A DNA stretch of 26,339 bases. Source: an uncultured Desulfovibrio sp. (GTDB lineage Bacteria > Desulfobacterota > Desulfovibrionia > Desulfovibrionales > Desulfovibrionaceae). Position 1 is the first letter of the stretch. Each line of letters begins with the position of its first letter. Below the pieces are notes generated by a model that was given only the letters and a program-made list of their open reading frames with translations, searched no databases and was not told the origin of the DNA. Below are positions 6,213 through 14,531 of this stretch, piece by piece. A program made the translations under genes and the position numbers. The stretch spans positions 1 through 26,339 of the forward strand of contig USCL01000014.1 in NCBI GenBank assembly GCA_900553145.1, read 5' to 3'.

Positions 6213-7448
6213 ATGGCAAAAGGACGTACCAATCACATGAGCCGTCGCATCCCCACCAAGGCCGCAGACAGCGGCCAGACGACCGGAGAGCCCGCCGCCG
6301 ACGCGATCGCGCCCCCGGTTTCTTCCGCAACGGCGGCCGAAGATCAGCATACCGTTGTGGAACCCGAAATCATCGAACCGGAAATCCTGCCCAAACGGGC
6401 TTCCGGAAAAACCGCCGCGAACAAGGCCGCCAAGCCCGCGGGCGCGGCCGAGCCCGAAGACGAAGACGGCGAGGACATCGGCGACGAGCTTCCCGAAGAC
6501 GACGTGGCCGCGCTCGATCCCGACGCCGACATCCTGCCCGAAGGCGACAGCCTGCCCGCGCCTTCCCAGCAGCACCTGCCGTCCCTGTCCTCCAGCAAGG
6601 ACTCGCTCCACCTCTACCTGCGCGAGGTGAGCCGTTTCCCCATGCTCAAGCCGGACGAGGAGTTCGAGCTGGCCCGCCGCGTCCAGAAGACCGGCGACAG
6701 CGACGCGGCCTTCCGGCTGGTGTCCTCGCACCTGCGGCTGGTGGTCAAGATCGCCATGGATTTCCAGCGCCGCTGGATGCAGAACGTGCTCGACCTCATC
6801 CAGGAAGGCAACGTCGGCCTCATGCGGGCCGTCAACAAATTCGACCCGGACAAGGGGATCAAGTTCTCCTATTACGCGGCGTTCTGGATCCGCGCCTACA
6901 TCCTCAAGTTCATCATGGACAACTGGAGGATGGTCAAGATCGGCACGACGCAGGCCCAGCGCAAGCTGTTCTACAACCTGAACCGCGAGCGCCAGAAGCT
7001 CATCGCCGAAGGCTTCGATCCCGACGCGGCGATCCTTGCGGAACGCCTCGGCGTGGGCGAGGAGCAGATTGTGGAGATGCAGCAGCGGCTGGACGCTTCC
7101 GACATGTCCCTCGACGCCACCGTCGGCGACGAGTCCGGCAGCGCCACGCGCATGGACTTTTTGCCCGCGCTTGGCCCCGGCATTGAGGAAAGCTTCGCGG
7201 GCATGGAAATCGCCGAGCTGCTCCAGAGCAAGATCCGCGACATCCTGCCCTCGCTTTCCGAAAAGGAAGCCTACATCCTCGAACACCGCCTCCTGACCGA
7301 CGATCCGGTCACGCTGCGGGAAATCGGGGAACGCTACAACGTCACCCGGGAACGGGTGCGCCAGCTCGAGGCCCGCCTGCTCCAGAAGCTGAAGACCCAT
7401 CTCTCCACCGATATCCAAGATTTTTCCGAAGACTGGATCTCGCACTAG
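6213..7448 (+). CDS. rpoH: RNA polymerase sigma factor, RpoH (sigma-32) type, with acidic N-terminal extension
   Basis: A 411-residue sigma-70 family protein. Residues 1-125 are an Ala/Pro/Glu/Asp-rich, probably disordered extension (EPEDEDGEDIGDELPEDD at about 80-97). Region 1.2/2 starts near 130; region 2 includes LVVKIAMDFQRRWMQNVLDLIQEGN and the -10 recognition helix area (KGIKFSYYAAFWIRAYI, 214-230). An RpoH-box-like QRKLFYNL at 249-256 identifies the heat-shock sigma class. Region 4.2 helix-turn-helix is LREIGERYNVTRERVRQLEAR near 372-392. Typical RpoH is about 285-300 residues, so the extension is the unusual part. The ATG at 6213 has only a weak GGA upstream; an internal ATG at 6237 is possible. 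It should direct transcription of chaperone and protease genes; autoregulation is not evident. Confidence 0.85.
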   Translation: MAKGRTNHMSRRIPTKAADSGQTTGEPAADAIAPPVSSATAAEDQHTVVEPEIIEPEILPKRASGKTAANKAAKPAGAAEPEDEDGEDIGDELPEDDVAALDPDADILPEGDSLPAPSQQHLPSLSSSKDSLHLYLREVSRFPMLKPDEEFELARRVQKTGDSDAAFRLVSSHLRLVVKIAMDFQRRWMQNVLDLIQEGNVGLMRAVNKFDPDKGIKFSYYAAFWIRAYILKFIMDNWRMVKIGTTQAQRKLFYNLNRERQKLIAEGFDPDAAILAERLGVGEEQIVEMQQRLDASDMSLDATVGDESGSATRMDFLPALGPGIEESFAGMEIAELLQSKIRDILPSLSEKEAYILEHRLLTDDPVTLREIGERYNVTRERVRQLEARLLQKLKTHLSTDIQDFSEDWISH

Positions 7449-7463
7449 GAGGGAAAACAGCGG

Positions 7464-7495
7464 ACCGGATACGCAATCTCCGGTTGTTGTTCGTT
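7464..7495 (+). terminator. Possible terminator after rpoH
   Basis: ACCGGA (7464-7469) and TCCGGT (7479-7484) form a 6-bp stem with a 9-nt loop, followed by the T-rich TGTTGTTCGTTT. The stem is short and the T tract interrupted, so read-through into the TPR gene is likely. Confidence 0.35.
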
Positions 7496-7552
7496 TCCGT
7501 TTAGGGTATTCGTTATCCCCTGTTATCGCGTTTCAACCCCCAGAGTTTGCTC

Positions 7553-9322
7553 ATGAGCTTCCGCATTCGCCTCACCCATCCCGCGGCCCCGCTTGCGGCT
7601 GCGCCGCCTCACGCCCACCCGGGGATCCCCCGTTGCGGCGCGGGGCTTGTCCGCAATCTGCTGCGCGGGATGGCCTGCGCCGTGCTGGCCGTGCAGATGC
7701 TCACCGGGTGCGCCCGCAGCACGCCGCAGCAGCCCGTCCAGTGGGACCTCTCGCCCGAGGCCCAGCGCACCTACGCGACCCTCCTGCTCGACCAGTCCAT
7801 CCGCAGCGACGACAAGGAAGGCGTCCTTGAGGCAGTGAGGCTCCTCCTGACGCAGGAAAACAGGCCGCAGCCCTTCATCGACGCGGCCGCGTGGCTCATG
7901 CTCAACCGGGAAACCAGCGAAGCCCGCGACCTGCTCGAGCAGGCGGTCAAGCGCGCGCCCGGGGATCTCGGGCTGCACCTCCTGCTCGCCGAAACGTGGC
8001 TCGAACAGGGCGACAACGATCAAGCCCTCAAAATCCTGAAGGACTTCCGCAAGCAGCGCCCGGATTCCGAACTCGTGCAGCAGGAGCTCGGCATCCTCTA
8101 CGTCAAGACCGGGCATTTCAGGGAAGCCGACAAAGTGTTCTCGGCCCTGCCGCAGCGCCTGCGGACATCCTTTGTCCGCTATGCGCACGCGCAGGCCCTC
8201 GTGGGCCTCAAGCAGCCCCAGAGGGCCATCCAGCAGCTCCGGCTCGCCGTACAGGAAAGCCCGGAGTTCATCGACGCGTGGTTCGAGCTGGCCCGCCTGC
8301 TGGAAGCGGACAGGCAGTACTCCGAAGCCAACGAAATCTATAACAGCCTCATCGAGCAGGACCCCGACAATCCGGACATCTGGATCAGGATGGTCGAAGG
8401 CCAGATCCGCGCCGGAAAAGGGCAGAAGGCTTTGGAGTACGCCCTGAACGGCCCCGCCACCTACGGCTACAAGCTCACGGCGGCGACGCTTTTTCTGGAC
8501 GCGAGGATGTATCAGGAGGCGGAAACCCTGCTCGACGGCCTCAAGAGCGATCCCAACGCGCCGGACGAGGTTCATTTCTACCTCGCCGCCATCGCCTATG
8601 AATACCACAAGGACGTGCAGGAGACCCTTGACCTCCTTGAATCCATCCCCTCGGAAAACCGTTTTTACGACCGGGCACTGCGTCTGCGCATCCAGCTCCT
8701 ACACGATCAGCAGCGTTACGAAGACGCCATGCGGCTCATCCTTCAGGGTCAGGGCCAGTTCCCCACGGAGCGGGATTTCCGGCTTATGGAAATCCATCTG
8801 TACCTGTTGCAGGACCGGTACAAGGAAGCCCTGACCGCGGCCACGGCGGCGCAGCAGATCTGGCCTTCCGACGACGAAATCGCCTATGTCTACGGCAGCG
8901 TGCTGGATTCCCTCGGCCGCAAGCGCGAGGCCCTCGCCGTGATGGAATCCATCGTCGCCCGCAATCCGGAGGATTATCAGGCCCTGAACTACGTTGGCTA
9001 TTCGCTGGCCGAACAGGGCAAGGATCTGGACCGCGCCGTCTCGCTGCTCGAATCCGCGCTCAAGCAGGCCCCCGATCATGCCTATATCCTTGATTCCCTC
9101 GCATGGGCGCACTTCCGCCGCGGCGAGAACGCCGAAGCTTGGGCGCTCGTCCGCCGGGCGACAAGCCTCCCCGACGGCGGCGATCCGACCATATGGGAAC
9201 ACTACGGCGACATCGCCAACGCGCAGGGCCTCAAAAACGAAGCGCGCACGGGATGGGAGCGGGCCCTCGAACTGGACCACCCCAATCCTGAAATCATACG
9301 CAATAAGCTGAATTCGCTATGA
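7553..9322 (+). CDS. Tetratricopeptide repeat lipoprotein
   Basis: A protein of 589 residues made mainly of TPR-like helical repeats, from about residue 85 to the C-terminus; units such as AETWLEQGDNDQALKIL, ILYVKTGHFREADKVF and LDSLAWAHFRRGENAEAW follow the TPR pattern. The N-terminus has a hydrophobic stretch ending in the lipobox LTGC (Cys53), which predicts lipid anchoring after a long n-region; the true start may therefore lie downstream of the ATG at 7553, but no better start codon is obvious. A TTG two codons upstream is also in frame. TPR lipoproteins act as scaffolds in envelope assembly; the partner here is unknown. Its stop overlaps the LolB-like gene start as ATGA, indicating translational coupling. 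Confidence 0.8.
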   Translation: MSFRIRLTHPAAPLAAAPPHAHPGIPRCGAGLVRNLLRGMACAVLAVQMLTGCARSTPQQPVQWDLSPEAQRTYATLLLDQSIRSDDKEGVLEAVRLLLTQENRPQPFIDAAAWLMLNRETSEARDLLEQAVKRAPGDLGLHLLLAETWLEQGDNDQALKILKDFRKQRPDSELVQQELGILYVKTGHFREADKVFSALPQRLRTSFVRYAHAQALVGLKQPQRAIQQLRLAVQESPEFIDAWFELARLLEADRQYSEANEIYNSLIEQDPDNPDIWIRMVEGQIRAGKGQKALEYALNGPATYGYKLTAATLFLDARMYQEAETLLDGLKSDPNAPDEVHFYLAAIAYEYHKDVQETLDLLESIPSENRFYDRALRLRIQLLHDQQRYEDAMRLILQGQGQFPTERDFRLMEIHLYLLQDRYKEALTAATAAQQIWPSDDEIAYVYGSVLDSLGRKREALAVMESIVARNPEDYQALNYVGYSLAEQGKDLDRAVSLLESALKQAPDHAYILDSLAWAHFRRGENAEAWALVRRATSLPDGGDPTIWEHYGDIANAQGLKNEARTGWERALELDHPNPEIIRNKLNSL

Positions 9323-10125
9323 ACATCCGTCTTTCCGCCCCTTTCCGCCTGCTGATCGCGGCGCTGCTCGCCCTGTCGCTTCAAGCCTGCGCCACGCGCA
9401 GCCCGGAACTCGGGACGTCCGCGCCTTCGGATGCCTCCAGCGCCGCATGGCAAGCCTACCAGGGCTACGCCTCCGCCCGTGCGTCCGATCATGAGCCCTA
9501 CCGGCTGAGCGGCAGCCTCCGTTACGGTTCGCAGGGCGACACGCGCAGGGTGGAAACCCTGCTCTGGGGCAACGGCTACCTGCCCGTCCGCCTCGACGTC
9601 ATGGCCGGGATCGGCGCGCTGGTCGCCCGCATCCAGGAAACGCAGGACAGCTTCACGGCCTACGCGCCCAACGAGAACAAGGCCATCGTCCACAACGGCC
9701 CGCAGCGGGTGCAGCTCAACTTCGGCAGGCCCGTGCCCTTCTCCCTGCGCGACTTCTCCTCGCTCATGCGCGGCCGTTTCCACGAAGTCTTCGGCGCGGC
9801 CGAGGGGCTCAATCCCCGCACCCTGCCCAACGGCGACATCGCCTTCACGCTCTCCGGCGGCGTCCTGCCGGGGACGCTGGAGCTGCGGCCCGACGGCCTG
9901 CCCGTCCGCTGGTCGGCGGACAAGGGCTGGGTCATGGACATCACCTATGACGGCGGCAACCCGCCCCTACCCTACAAGTTCAAGCTGACGCACCCCGACG
10001 GCTATTCCGCCATCCTGCTGGTCAAGGACCGCCAGAAGCCCGATGCCAAATTCCGGGACGATCAGCTTGCGTTGGAGCTTCCGGCGGGTACCATCATCGA
10101 ACCCATCAAGAAAGGGGGCAACTGA
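9319..10125 (+). CDS. LolB-like outer-membrane lipoprotein
   Basis: A 268-residue lipoprotein. The signal peptide ends in the lipobox LQAC, with Cys24 as the lipidated residue. The mature part is beta-rich with segments such as YRLSGSLRYGSQGDTRRVETLLWGN and TLELRPDGLPVRWSADKGW, which resemble the half-barrel of LolB/LolA-like proteins that receive lipoproteins at the outer membrane. This is a fold-level guess from the pattern and context, not a family match I can prove. The start ATG overlaps the TPR gene stop (ATGA), and its own stop overlaps the next gene by one base (TGATG), so the three genes form a coupled unit. Confidence 0.65.
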   Translation: MNIRLSAPFRLLIAALLALSLQACATRSPELGTSAPSDASSAAWQAYQGYASARASDHEPYRLSGSLRYGSQGDTRRVETLLWGNGYLPVRLDVMAGIGALVARIQETQDSFTAYAPNENKAIVHNGPQRVQLNFGRPVPFSLRDFSSLMRGRFHEVFGAAEGLNPRTLPNGDIAFTLSGGVLPGTLELRPDGLPVRWSADKGWVMDITYDGGNPPLPYKFKLTHPDGYSAILLVKDRQKPDAKFRDDQLALELPAGTIIEPIKKGGN

Positions 10126-10448
10126 TGGACGTCCAGACATCGCTGAACCGTATTGAAGAACTGCTGCGGACCATCTATCTGGGACTTTGGGTCCTCTGGA
10201 CCGAAACACGCTGGATCGCCGGGCCGGACATCAGCTACCGGCGGCGTCTGACGCTCATGCGCCGCCGCCAAGAGGCCATCCAGGATGAACTGTCGCGCAT
10301 GGCGACCCTTGCCGATCCCCGGCGCGAGCAGCTTGCGGGCGACCTTGCCTTGCTTGAGGGCGACATCGCCCGGCTGGAAAAGGATCGGGAGGCCCACCGC
10401 GCCGAACATCTCGCCCCGCTCCGTTCCCGGTTCGGGTGGATGCTCTGA
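10125..10448 (+). CDS. Small coiled-coil hypothetical protein
   Basis: A 107-residue protein I do not recognise. Residues 14-27 (LRTIYLGLWVLWTE) are aromatic and moderately hydrophobic, too polar at the edges for a certain membrane segment. Residues about 40-95 are charged and helical (RRRLTLMRRRQEAIQDELSR, then EGDIARLEKDREAHRAEH), a likely coiled coil. It starts on the overlapping TGATG with the LolB-like gene, so its translation is coupled to that gene and it may work in the same envelope process. The gene is followed by hairpins and a terminator. Confidence 0.7.
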   Translation: MDVQTSLNRIEELLRTIYLGLWVLWTETRWIAGPDISYRRRLTLMRRRQEAIQDELSRMATLADPRREQLAGDLALLEGDIARLEKDREAHRAEHLAPLRSRFGWML

Positions 10449-10456
10449 AAAAAGGT

Positions 10457-10494
10457 GAGGAAGGGGGATCGATCCTGAAAAAGCTTCCTTCCTC
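10457..10494. repeat. Inverted repeat after the small coiled-coil gene
   Basis: GAGGAAGG (10457-10464) and CCTTCCTC (10487-10494) are exact inverted copies around 22 nt, 9 bp past the gene stop. The purine-rich then pyrimidine-rich strand bias resembles the other intergenic repeats in the window, but this copy is short and diverged. Confidence 0.45.
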
Positions 10495-10523
10495 AACCCC
10501 CTCCATCCCCAAGACGCCCGCTG

Positions 10524-10551
10524 AGGAAACGAGGGGCATTTCCTTTTTTTT
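10524..10551 (+). terminator. Rho-independent terminator for the TPR/LolB-like unit
   Basis: AGGAAA (10524-10529) pairs with TTTCCT (10539-10544) around a 9-nt loop and runs into T8 (10544-10551). The stem is A/T-rich but the T tract is strong, and it lies 76 bp past the last gene of the unit. Confidence 0.55.
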
Positions 10552-10606
10552 CGGGAAACGATACACAAGAAATCAGAAAGACGGGCAAACACTCATCGCC
10601 CGCATG

Positions 10607-10634
10607 TTGACTCTTCGCCATGCACGCTTATGAA
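10607..10634 (+). promoter_or_regulatory. Predicted promoter of rpiB
   Basis: TTGACT (10607-10612) and TATGAA (10629-10634) lie 16 bp apart, about 80 bp before the rpiB ATG and just after the terminator at 10524-10551. A small inverted repeat AAAAAGG / CCTTTTT (10633-10655) covers the predicted start of transcription. It could be a second terminator for upstream RNA. Confidence 0.45.
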
Positions 10635-10714
10635 AAAGGCAGGCATGTCCTTTTTTTATTGTGCCCGTCCCCAGCGGGGAGCATCTTTTCACATCAAAAA
10701 GACAGGAAAAAACG

Positions 10715-11173
10715 ATGGCTACCGTCTATATCGGCTCCGATCACGCCGGACTGGAACTCAAGGCCGCGCTGGTAAAGCGCCTCTCCGAAAAAGGGCATGA
10801 CGTCCATGACCTCGGCCCCGCCACGACGGAAAGCTGCGACTACCCCGTCTATGCCAAAGGCGTATGCGGAAAGGTCCTTGCCGACGCGGGCAACGCCACG
10901 CCCGGCGACGAGCCCGCGTCCTTCGGGATCCTCGTGTGCGGCACGGGCATCGGCATGAGCATGGCCGCCAACCACATCCCCGGCATCCGCGCGGCGCTGT
11001 GCGGCTGCGAATTTCAGGCCCGCGCCACCCGCCAGCACAACAACGCCAACGTGCTGTGCCTCGGCGAACGCGTGACCGGCCAGGGCGTGGCCCTCGACAT
11101 TGCGGAACTCTTCCTGAACACCGCCTTTGAAGGCGGCCGCCACCTCCGCCGCATCAACCAGATCGAAGGCTAG
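10715..11173 (+). CDS. rpiB: Ribose-5-phosphate isomerase B
   Basis: A 152-residue sugar-phosphate isomerase of the RpiB/LacAB family, interconverting ribose 5-phosphate and ribulose 5-phosphate. Visible family motifs: GSDHAGLELK at 7-16 (Asp9, His10), CDYPVYAK at 41-48, the catalytic cysteine in VCGTGIGMSM (Cys75) and RQHNNANVLCLGER at 106-119. The start at 10715 fits the usual N-terminus (MATVYIGSDHAG), with AGGA 7 bases upstream; an ATG at 10661 would add 18 residues not typical of the family. It has its own likely promoter and is followed by a repeat and then cysS. Confidence 0.95.
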   Translation: MATVYIGSDHAGLELKAALVKRLSEKGHDVHDLGPATTESCDYPVYAKGVCGKVLADAGNATPGDEPASFGILVCGTGIGMSMAANHIPGIRAALCGCEFQARATRQHNNANVLCLGERVTGQGVALDIAELFLNTAFEGGRHLRRINQIEG

Positions 11174-11307
11174 CCGGCCCCATCCGGACACGGCTTCCGG
11201 CCGCTGCGGATCGCCCCCAAACAGGCCTCCGCCATAACGGCAGGCGGCCCGCCTTCCTTCCGTTTGATTCCGGACGCGCGCGTAGCGGTACTCCCGCCGC
11301 GCGGCCT

Positions 11308-11402
11308 CCCCACCAGTCAAAGTTTTTGCGGGTGGTGGGGTCCGGGGGAGGGCGCTTTTTGCAAAAAGCCCCTCCCCCGGATCTCCCTTCCCCCGCACTC
11401 CA
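11308..11402. repeat. Palindromic intergenic repeat upstream of cysS
   Basis: Two nested inverted repeats. CCCCACCA (11308-11315) and TGGTGGGG (11333-11340) are exact inverse copies. Next to them, 11342-11380 is a 39-bp near-perfect palindrome (CCGGGGGAGGG, then GCTTTTTGCAAAAAGC, then CCTCCCCCGG) with a single unpaired C. A C-rich tail follows up to the cysS ribosome-binding site. This is the clearest copy of the repeat family in the window. Confidence 0.75.
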
Positions 11403-11413
11403 AAGGAGCCTCC

Positions 11414-12871
11414 ATGCAGTTCTACAATACCATGTCCCGAAAAAAAGAAACCTTCACGCCCGTCCGCAAGGGGCTGGTGGGCGTCTACGCCTGCGGCATC
11501 ACGGCCTACGCCCTGTCGCACATCGGGCATGCCCGTTCCGCGGTGGCGTTCGACATCCTGGTGCGCCTGCTCCGCTATAAAGGCTATGAAGTCACCTTCG
11601 TCCGCAACTTTACCGACGTGGACGACAAGATCATCAAGCGCGCCAACGACGAGGGCGTTTCCAGCACCGAAATCGCGGAAACCTACATCGAGGCCTACCA
11701 TGAGGACATGGACCGCCTCGGCGTGATCCGCGCCGACATCGAGCCCAAGGCCACCGAACACATTCAGGAAATGCTCAACCTCACCGAACGCCTCATCGCA
11801 GACGGCAAAGCCTACGCCACGCCCTCCGGCGACGTGTATTTCCGCGTGCGCTCCTTCCCCGGCTACGGCAAGCTCTCCGGCCGCACCCCCGACGACCTGC
11901 GCTCCGGCGCGCGCGTCGTGCCCGGCGACGAAAAGGAAGACCCGCTGGACTTCGCCCTCTGGAAGAGCGCCAAGCCCGGCGAGCCGTACTGGGAAAGCCC
12001 GTGGGGCAAAGGCCGCCCCGGCTGGCACATCGAGTGCTCGGCCATGAGCGAGAAGTACATCCCCCTGCCGCTGGACATCCACGGCGGCGGGCTTGACCTC
12101 ATCTTCCCCCACCACGAAAACGAAATCGCCCAGACCGAGGCCGCGCTCGGCAAGCCGCTCGCCAACATCTGGATGCACAACGGCTTCGTGCAGGTCGATT
12201 CCGAAAAGATGTCCAAGTCGCTCGGCAACTTCAAGACGATCCGCGACATCCTCGAAACGTACCTCGCCGAAACCCTGCGCTACTTCCTCGCCGGAAAGCA
12301 CTACCGCAGCCCCATCGATTTCTCGCTCGACAACATGGACGAGAGCGAACGCAGCCAGAAGCGCGTCTACGAATGCCTGCGCGAAGTGGACAAGGCGCTG
12401 GCCCGCGAAAACTGGAAGCCCGGCGCGGCTCCCGCCGGACTCATGGAAGATCTGAAGCTTCAGGACCAGTCCTTCATGGACGCGCTGGAAGACGACGTGA
12501 ACACCGCCGCCGCGCTGGGGCACCTCTTCAACATGGTCCGCATCGCCGGGCGCGTGCTCGAAGACAAGAAGCTCCGCAACAGCGAGGGCGGCCGCGACAT
12601 CCTCAAGGCGTTCCGCGACGCTTCCGCGAAATGGGATACCCTGCTCGGCCTGTTCGCGCAGAAGCCGGAGGAATTCCTCGCTTCCCTGCGTGAAATCCGC
12701 GCCCGCCGCAGGGGACTGGATATGAACAAGGTGGTCGAGCTCCTCCGCGAACGGCAGGAAGCCCGCGCCGCCAAGGACTTCGCCCGTTCCGACGCGGCCC
12801 GCGACGAGCTCGCGGCCCTCGGCGTGGAAGTCCGCGACACCCCCGAAGGCCCCGTATGGGATATCATCTGA
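11414..12871 (+). CDS. cysS: Cysteinyl-tRNA synthetase
   Basis: A 485-residue class I aminoacyl-tRNA synthetase that charges tRNA-Cys. It has the HIGH motif at 36-39 (ALSHIGHARSAV), the KMSKS loop at 265-269, and the zinc-site residues Cys27, Cys208 (WHIECSAM) and the HHENE segment at 233-237. The C-terminal helical anticodon-binding region is complete, ending in GPVWDII. The start at 11414 has AAAGGAG six bases upstream and gives the usual N-terminus (MQFYNT); a longer reading from 11264 would translate through the repeat and was rejected. The last 16 bases overlap the next gene. Confidence 0.96.
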   Translation: MQFYNTMSRKKETFTPVRKGLVGVYACGITAYALSHIGHARSAVAFDILVRLLRYKGYEVTFVRNFTDVDDKIIKRANDEGVSSTEIAETYIEAYHEDMDRLGVIRADIEPKATEHIQEMLNLTERLIADGKAYATPSGDVYFRVRSFPGYGKLSGRTPDDLRSGARVVPGDEKEDPLDFALWKSAKPGEPYWESPWGKGRPGWHIECSAMSEKYIPLPLDIHGGGLDLIFPHHENEIAQTEAALGKPLANIWMHNGFVQVDSEKMSKSLGNFKTIRDILETYLAETLRYFLAGKHYRSPIDFSLDNMDESERSQKRVYECLREVDKALARENWKPGAAPAGLMEDLKLQDQSFMDALEDDVNTAAALGHLFNMVRIAGRVLEDKKLRNSEGGRDILKAFRDASAKWDTLLGLFAQKPEEFLASLREIRARRRGLDMNKVVELLRERQEARAAKDFARSDAARDELAALGVEVRDTPEGPVWDII

Positions 12872-14310
12872 ACGCATGCCACGGCGCGGCCGGGAAAATC
12901 CCCGGCCGCCTTTGGCGCGGCCTCGTCGCCGTGATCCTCTCGTTCGCCCTGTTCCTTCAGGGCGCGATTCCGGCGCAGGCCGCGCTTTTCGGCAATTTCG
13001 GCGTCAAGGACGAAAAGGAACTCGGACGCAAGTTCGACGTGCTCGTCCGCTCCCGCATGCCGCTTGTGGAAGACCCCGAAATCAAAGGCTACATCCAGTC
13101 CATTGTGGACCGCCTCTCCAAAACCTTCCCCCCGCAGCCCTTCCCCTTCACCGCCAACGTGCTGCTGCACAACAGCATGAACGCCTTCGCCGTGCCGGGC
13201 GGTTCCGTCTTCGTCCATACCGGGCTCATCATGCAGCTGGATCATGAGTCCGAGCTCGCGGGCGTGCTCGGCCACGAACTCGCCCATGTCACGCAGCGCC
13301 ACATCGCCACCCGCATGGAGCGGGCGCAGGCCGTCACCATAGGCAGCCTCGTCGGCGCGCTGGCGGCCGCCCTCCTCGGCGGAGGGCAAGGCAGCGGGGC
13401 CATCTTCGCGGGCAGCGTGGCCGCCGGTCAGGCCGCCATGCTCAATTACAGCCGCATGGACGAAACCGAGGCCGACCAAATCGGCCTGCAATACCTTACC
13501 GCGGCGGGGTACCGCCCGCAGGGGCTGCAGGGCGCGTTCGAAAAGATCCGCCGGAAGCAATGGACATCGGGCATCGATATCCCCGAATACCTGTCCACCC
13601 ACCCCGACGTGGGGGGCCGCGTCAACGAGATTCACGCCCGCATTCAGGGCCTTCCGGCCGCCGTGCGCAACCGTAAGGACGATGATGCGCGTTTCAACCG
13701 CGTAAAGACGCTGATATGGGCCCGCTATGGAGAACCCGAGGCGGCGGCCCGGTTCTTCGCCAAACAGACCGAGAGCAAAAAGCCGGATTGCCTCGCCTAC
13801 ATGGGCCAAGGCATCCTCGCCGAGCGCCGCAACCAGATCAAGGATGCGGACGCGGCCTTTTCCAAGGCGCTGGCCTGCGCCCCCAACGACGCCCTCGTCG
13901 TGCGCGAGACCGGGCGGTTCTATTACAACAAGGGCGATCCCCGGGCCGGAAAGACGCTCCTCCGGGCGCTGGATCTGGATCCCAACGACATCATGGCCCA
14001 GTTCTTCTACGCCCGCCTGCTGGACGGCAGCGGCGACAAGGCGTCCGCCCACAAGTACTATCAGCAGGTCCTCCGCAGGCTCCCGCAGGATGCGGAAGTG
14101 CATTATTACTATGGCCGCTCGCTCGGCGAGGCGGGGAAGGTTTTCGACGCCTACCTGCATCTCGCCTACAGCGCCCTCTATCAGAACGACAAGCGCAAGA
14201 CCGAAAGCTGGCTCAAGCAGGCCCGCCCGCTTGCCCGCACGCCCGCCGAGCAGGATCAGCTCAAGCGTTTCGAGGCCATTTACGCCGAGCGCCAAGAGGT
14301 ATGGAAGTAG
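12856..14310 (+). CDS. M48 family metalloprotease with TPR-like tail, BepA-like
   Basis: A 484-residue exported zinc protease. Residues about 18-42 form a signal peptide ending in PAQA. The catalytic HELAH (His140, Glu141, His144) and the third ligand in ETEAD (Glu205) define peptidase family M48; a glycine-rich helix (GALAAALLGGGQGSGAIFAG) lies between them. From about residue 270 the protein is TPR-like. This order matches BepA (YfgC), a periplasmic protease/chaperone for outer-membrane protein assembly, so a role in envelope quality control is inferred. The ATG at 12856 overlaps the end of cysS by 16 bases, with a weak GAAGG upstream; it is the only start that keeps the full signal peptide. 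Confidence 0.88.
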   Translation: MGYHLNACHGAAGKIPGRLWRGLVAVILSFALFLQGAIPAQAALFGNFGVKDEKELGRKFDVLVRSRMPLVEDPEIKGYIQSIVDRLSKTFPPQPFPFTANVLLHNSMNAFAVPGGSVFVHTGLIMQLDHESELAGVLGHELAHVTQRHIATRMERAQAVTIGSLVGALAAALLGGGQGSGAIFAGSVAAGQAAMLNYSRMDETEADQIGLQYLTAAGYRPQGLQGAFEKIRRKQWTSGIDIPEYLSTHPDVGGRVNEIHARIQGLPAAVRNRKDDDARFNRVKTLIWARYGEPEAAARFFAKQTESKKPDCLAYMGQGILAERRNQIKDADAAFSKALACAPNDALVVRETGRFYYNKGDPRAGKTLLRALDLDPNDIMAQFFYARLLDGSGDKASAHKYYQQVLRRLPQDAEVHYYYGRSLGEAGKVFDAYLHLAYSALYQNDKRKTESWLKQARPLARTPAEQDQLKRFEAIYAERQEVWK

Positions 14311-14330
14311 CGAAGGGGAAAGAGAATTGA

Positions 14331-14370
14331 GGAGGGGGAGAAGCTTTCAGGAGAACGGTTCTCCCCCTCC
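14331..14370. repeat. Palindromic intergenic repeat after the M48 gene
   Basis: GGAGGGGGAGAA (14331-14342) and TTCTCCCCCTCC (14359-14370) are exact inverted copies around a 16-nt loop, 20 bp past the protease stop. It has the same GGGGGA / TCCCCC arms as the other repeats. There is no T tract, so it is at best a Rho-assisted end. It opens the 653-bp gene-free region 14311-14963. Confidence 0.6.
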
Positions 14371-14469
14371 CTTAAGCCTGACAGCGAGGCCCGCGCCCTC
14401 CCTCTACCAAGAGACTTTCGGCTGGCGGGAGGCCGCGCCAAGGGAGTTCGCCCCGGCGGCGGAAACGGG

Positions 14470-14504
<35 letters not shown>

Positions 14505-14531
14505 TCTCCTAAAAACTCTGCCACAGTAAAC

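Noticed and set aside
10694..12877. A 727-residue open frame opposite rpiB and cysS
   Set aside because: Antisense shadow running across two well-identified genes and the repeat between them; no motif recognised.
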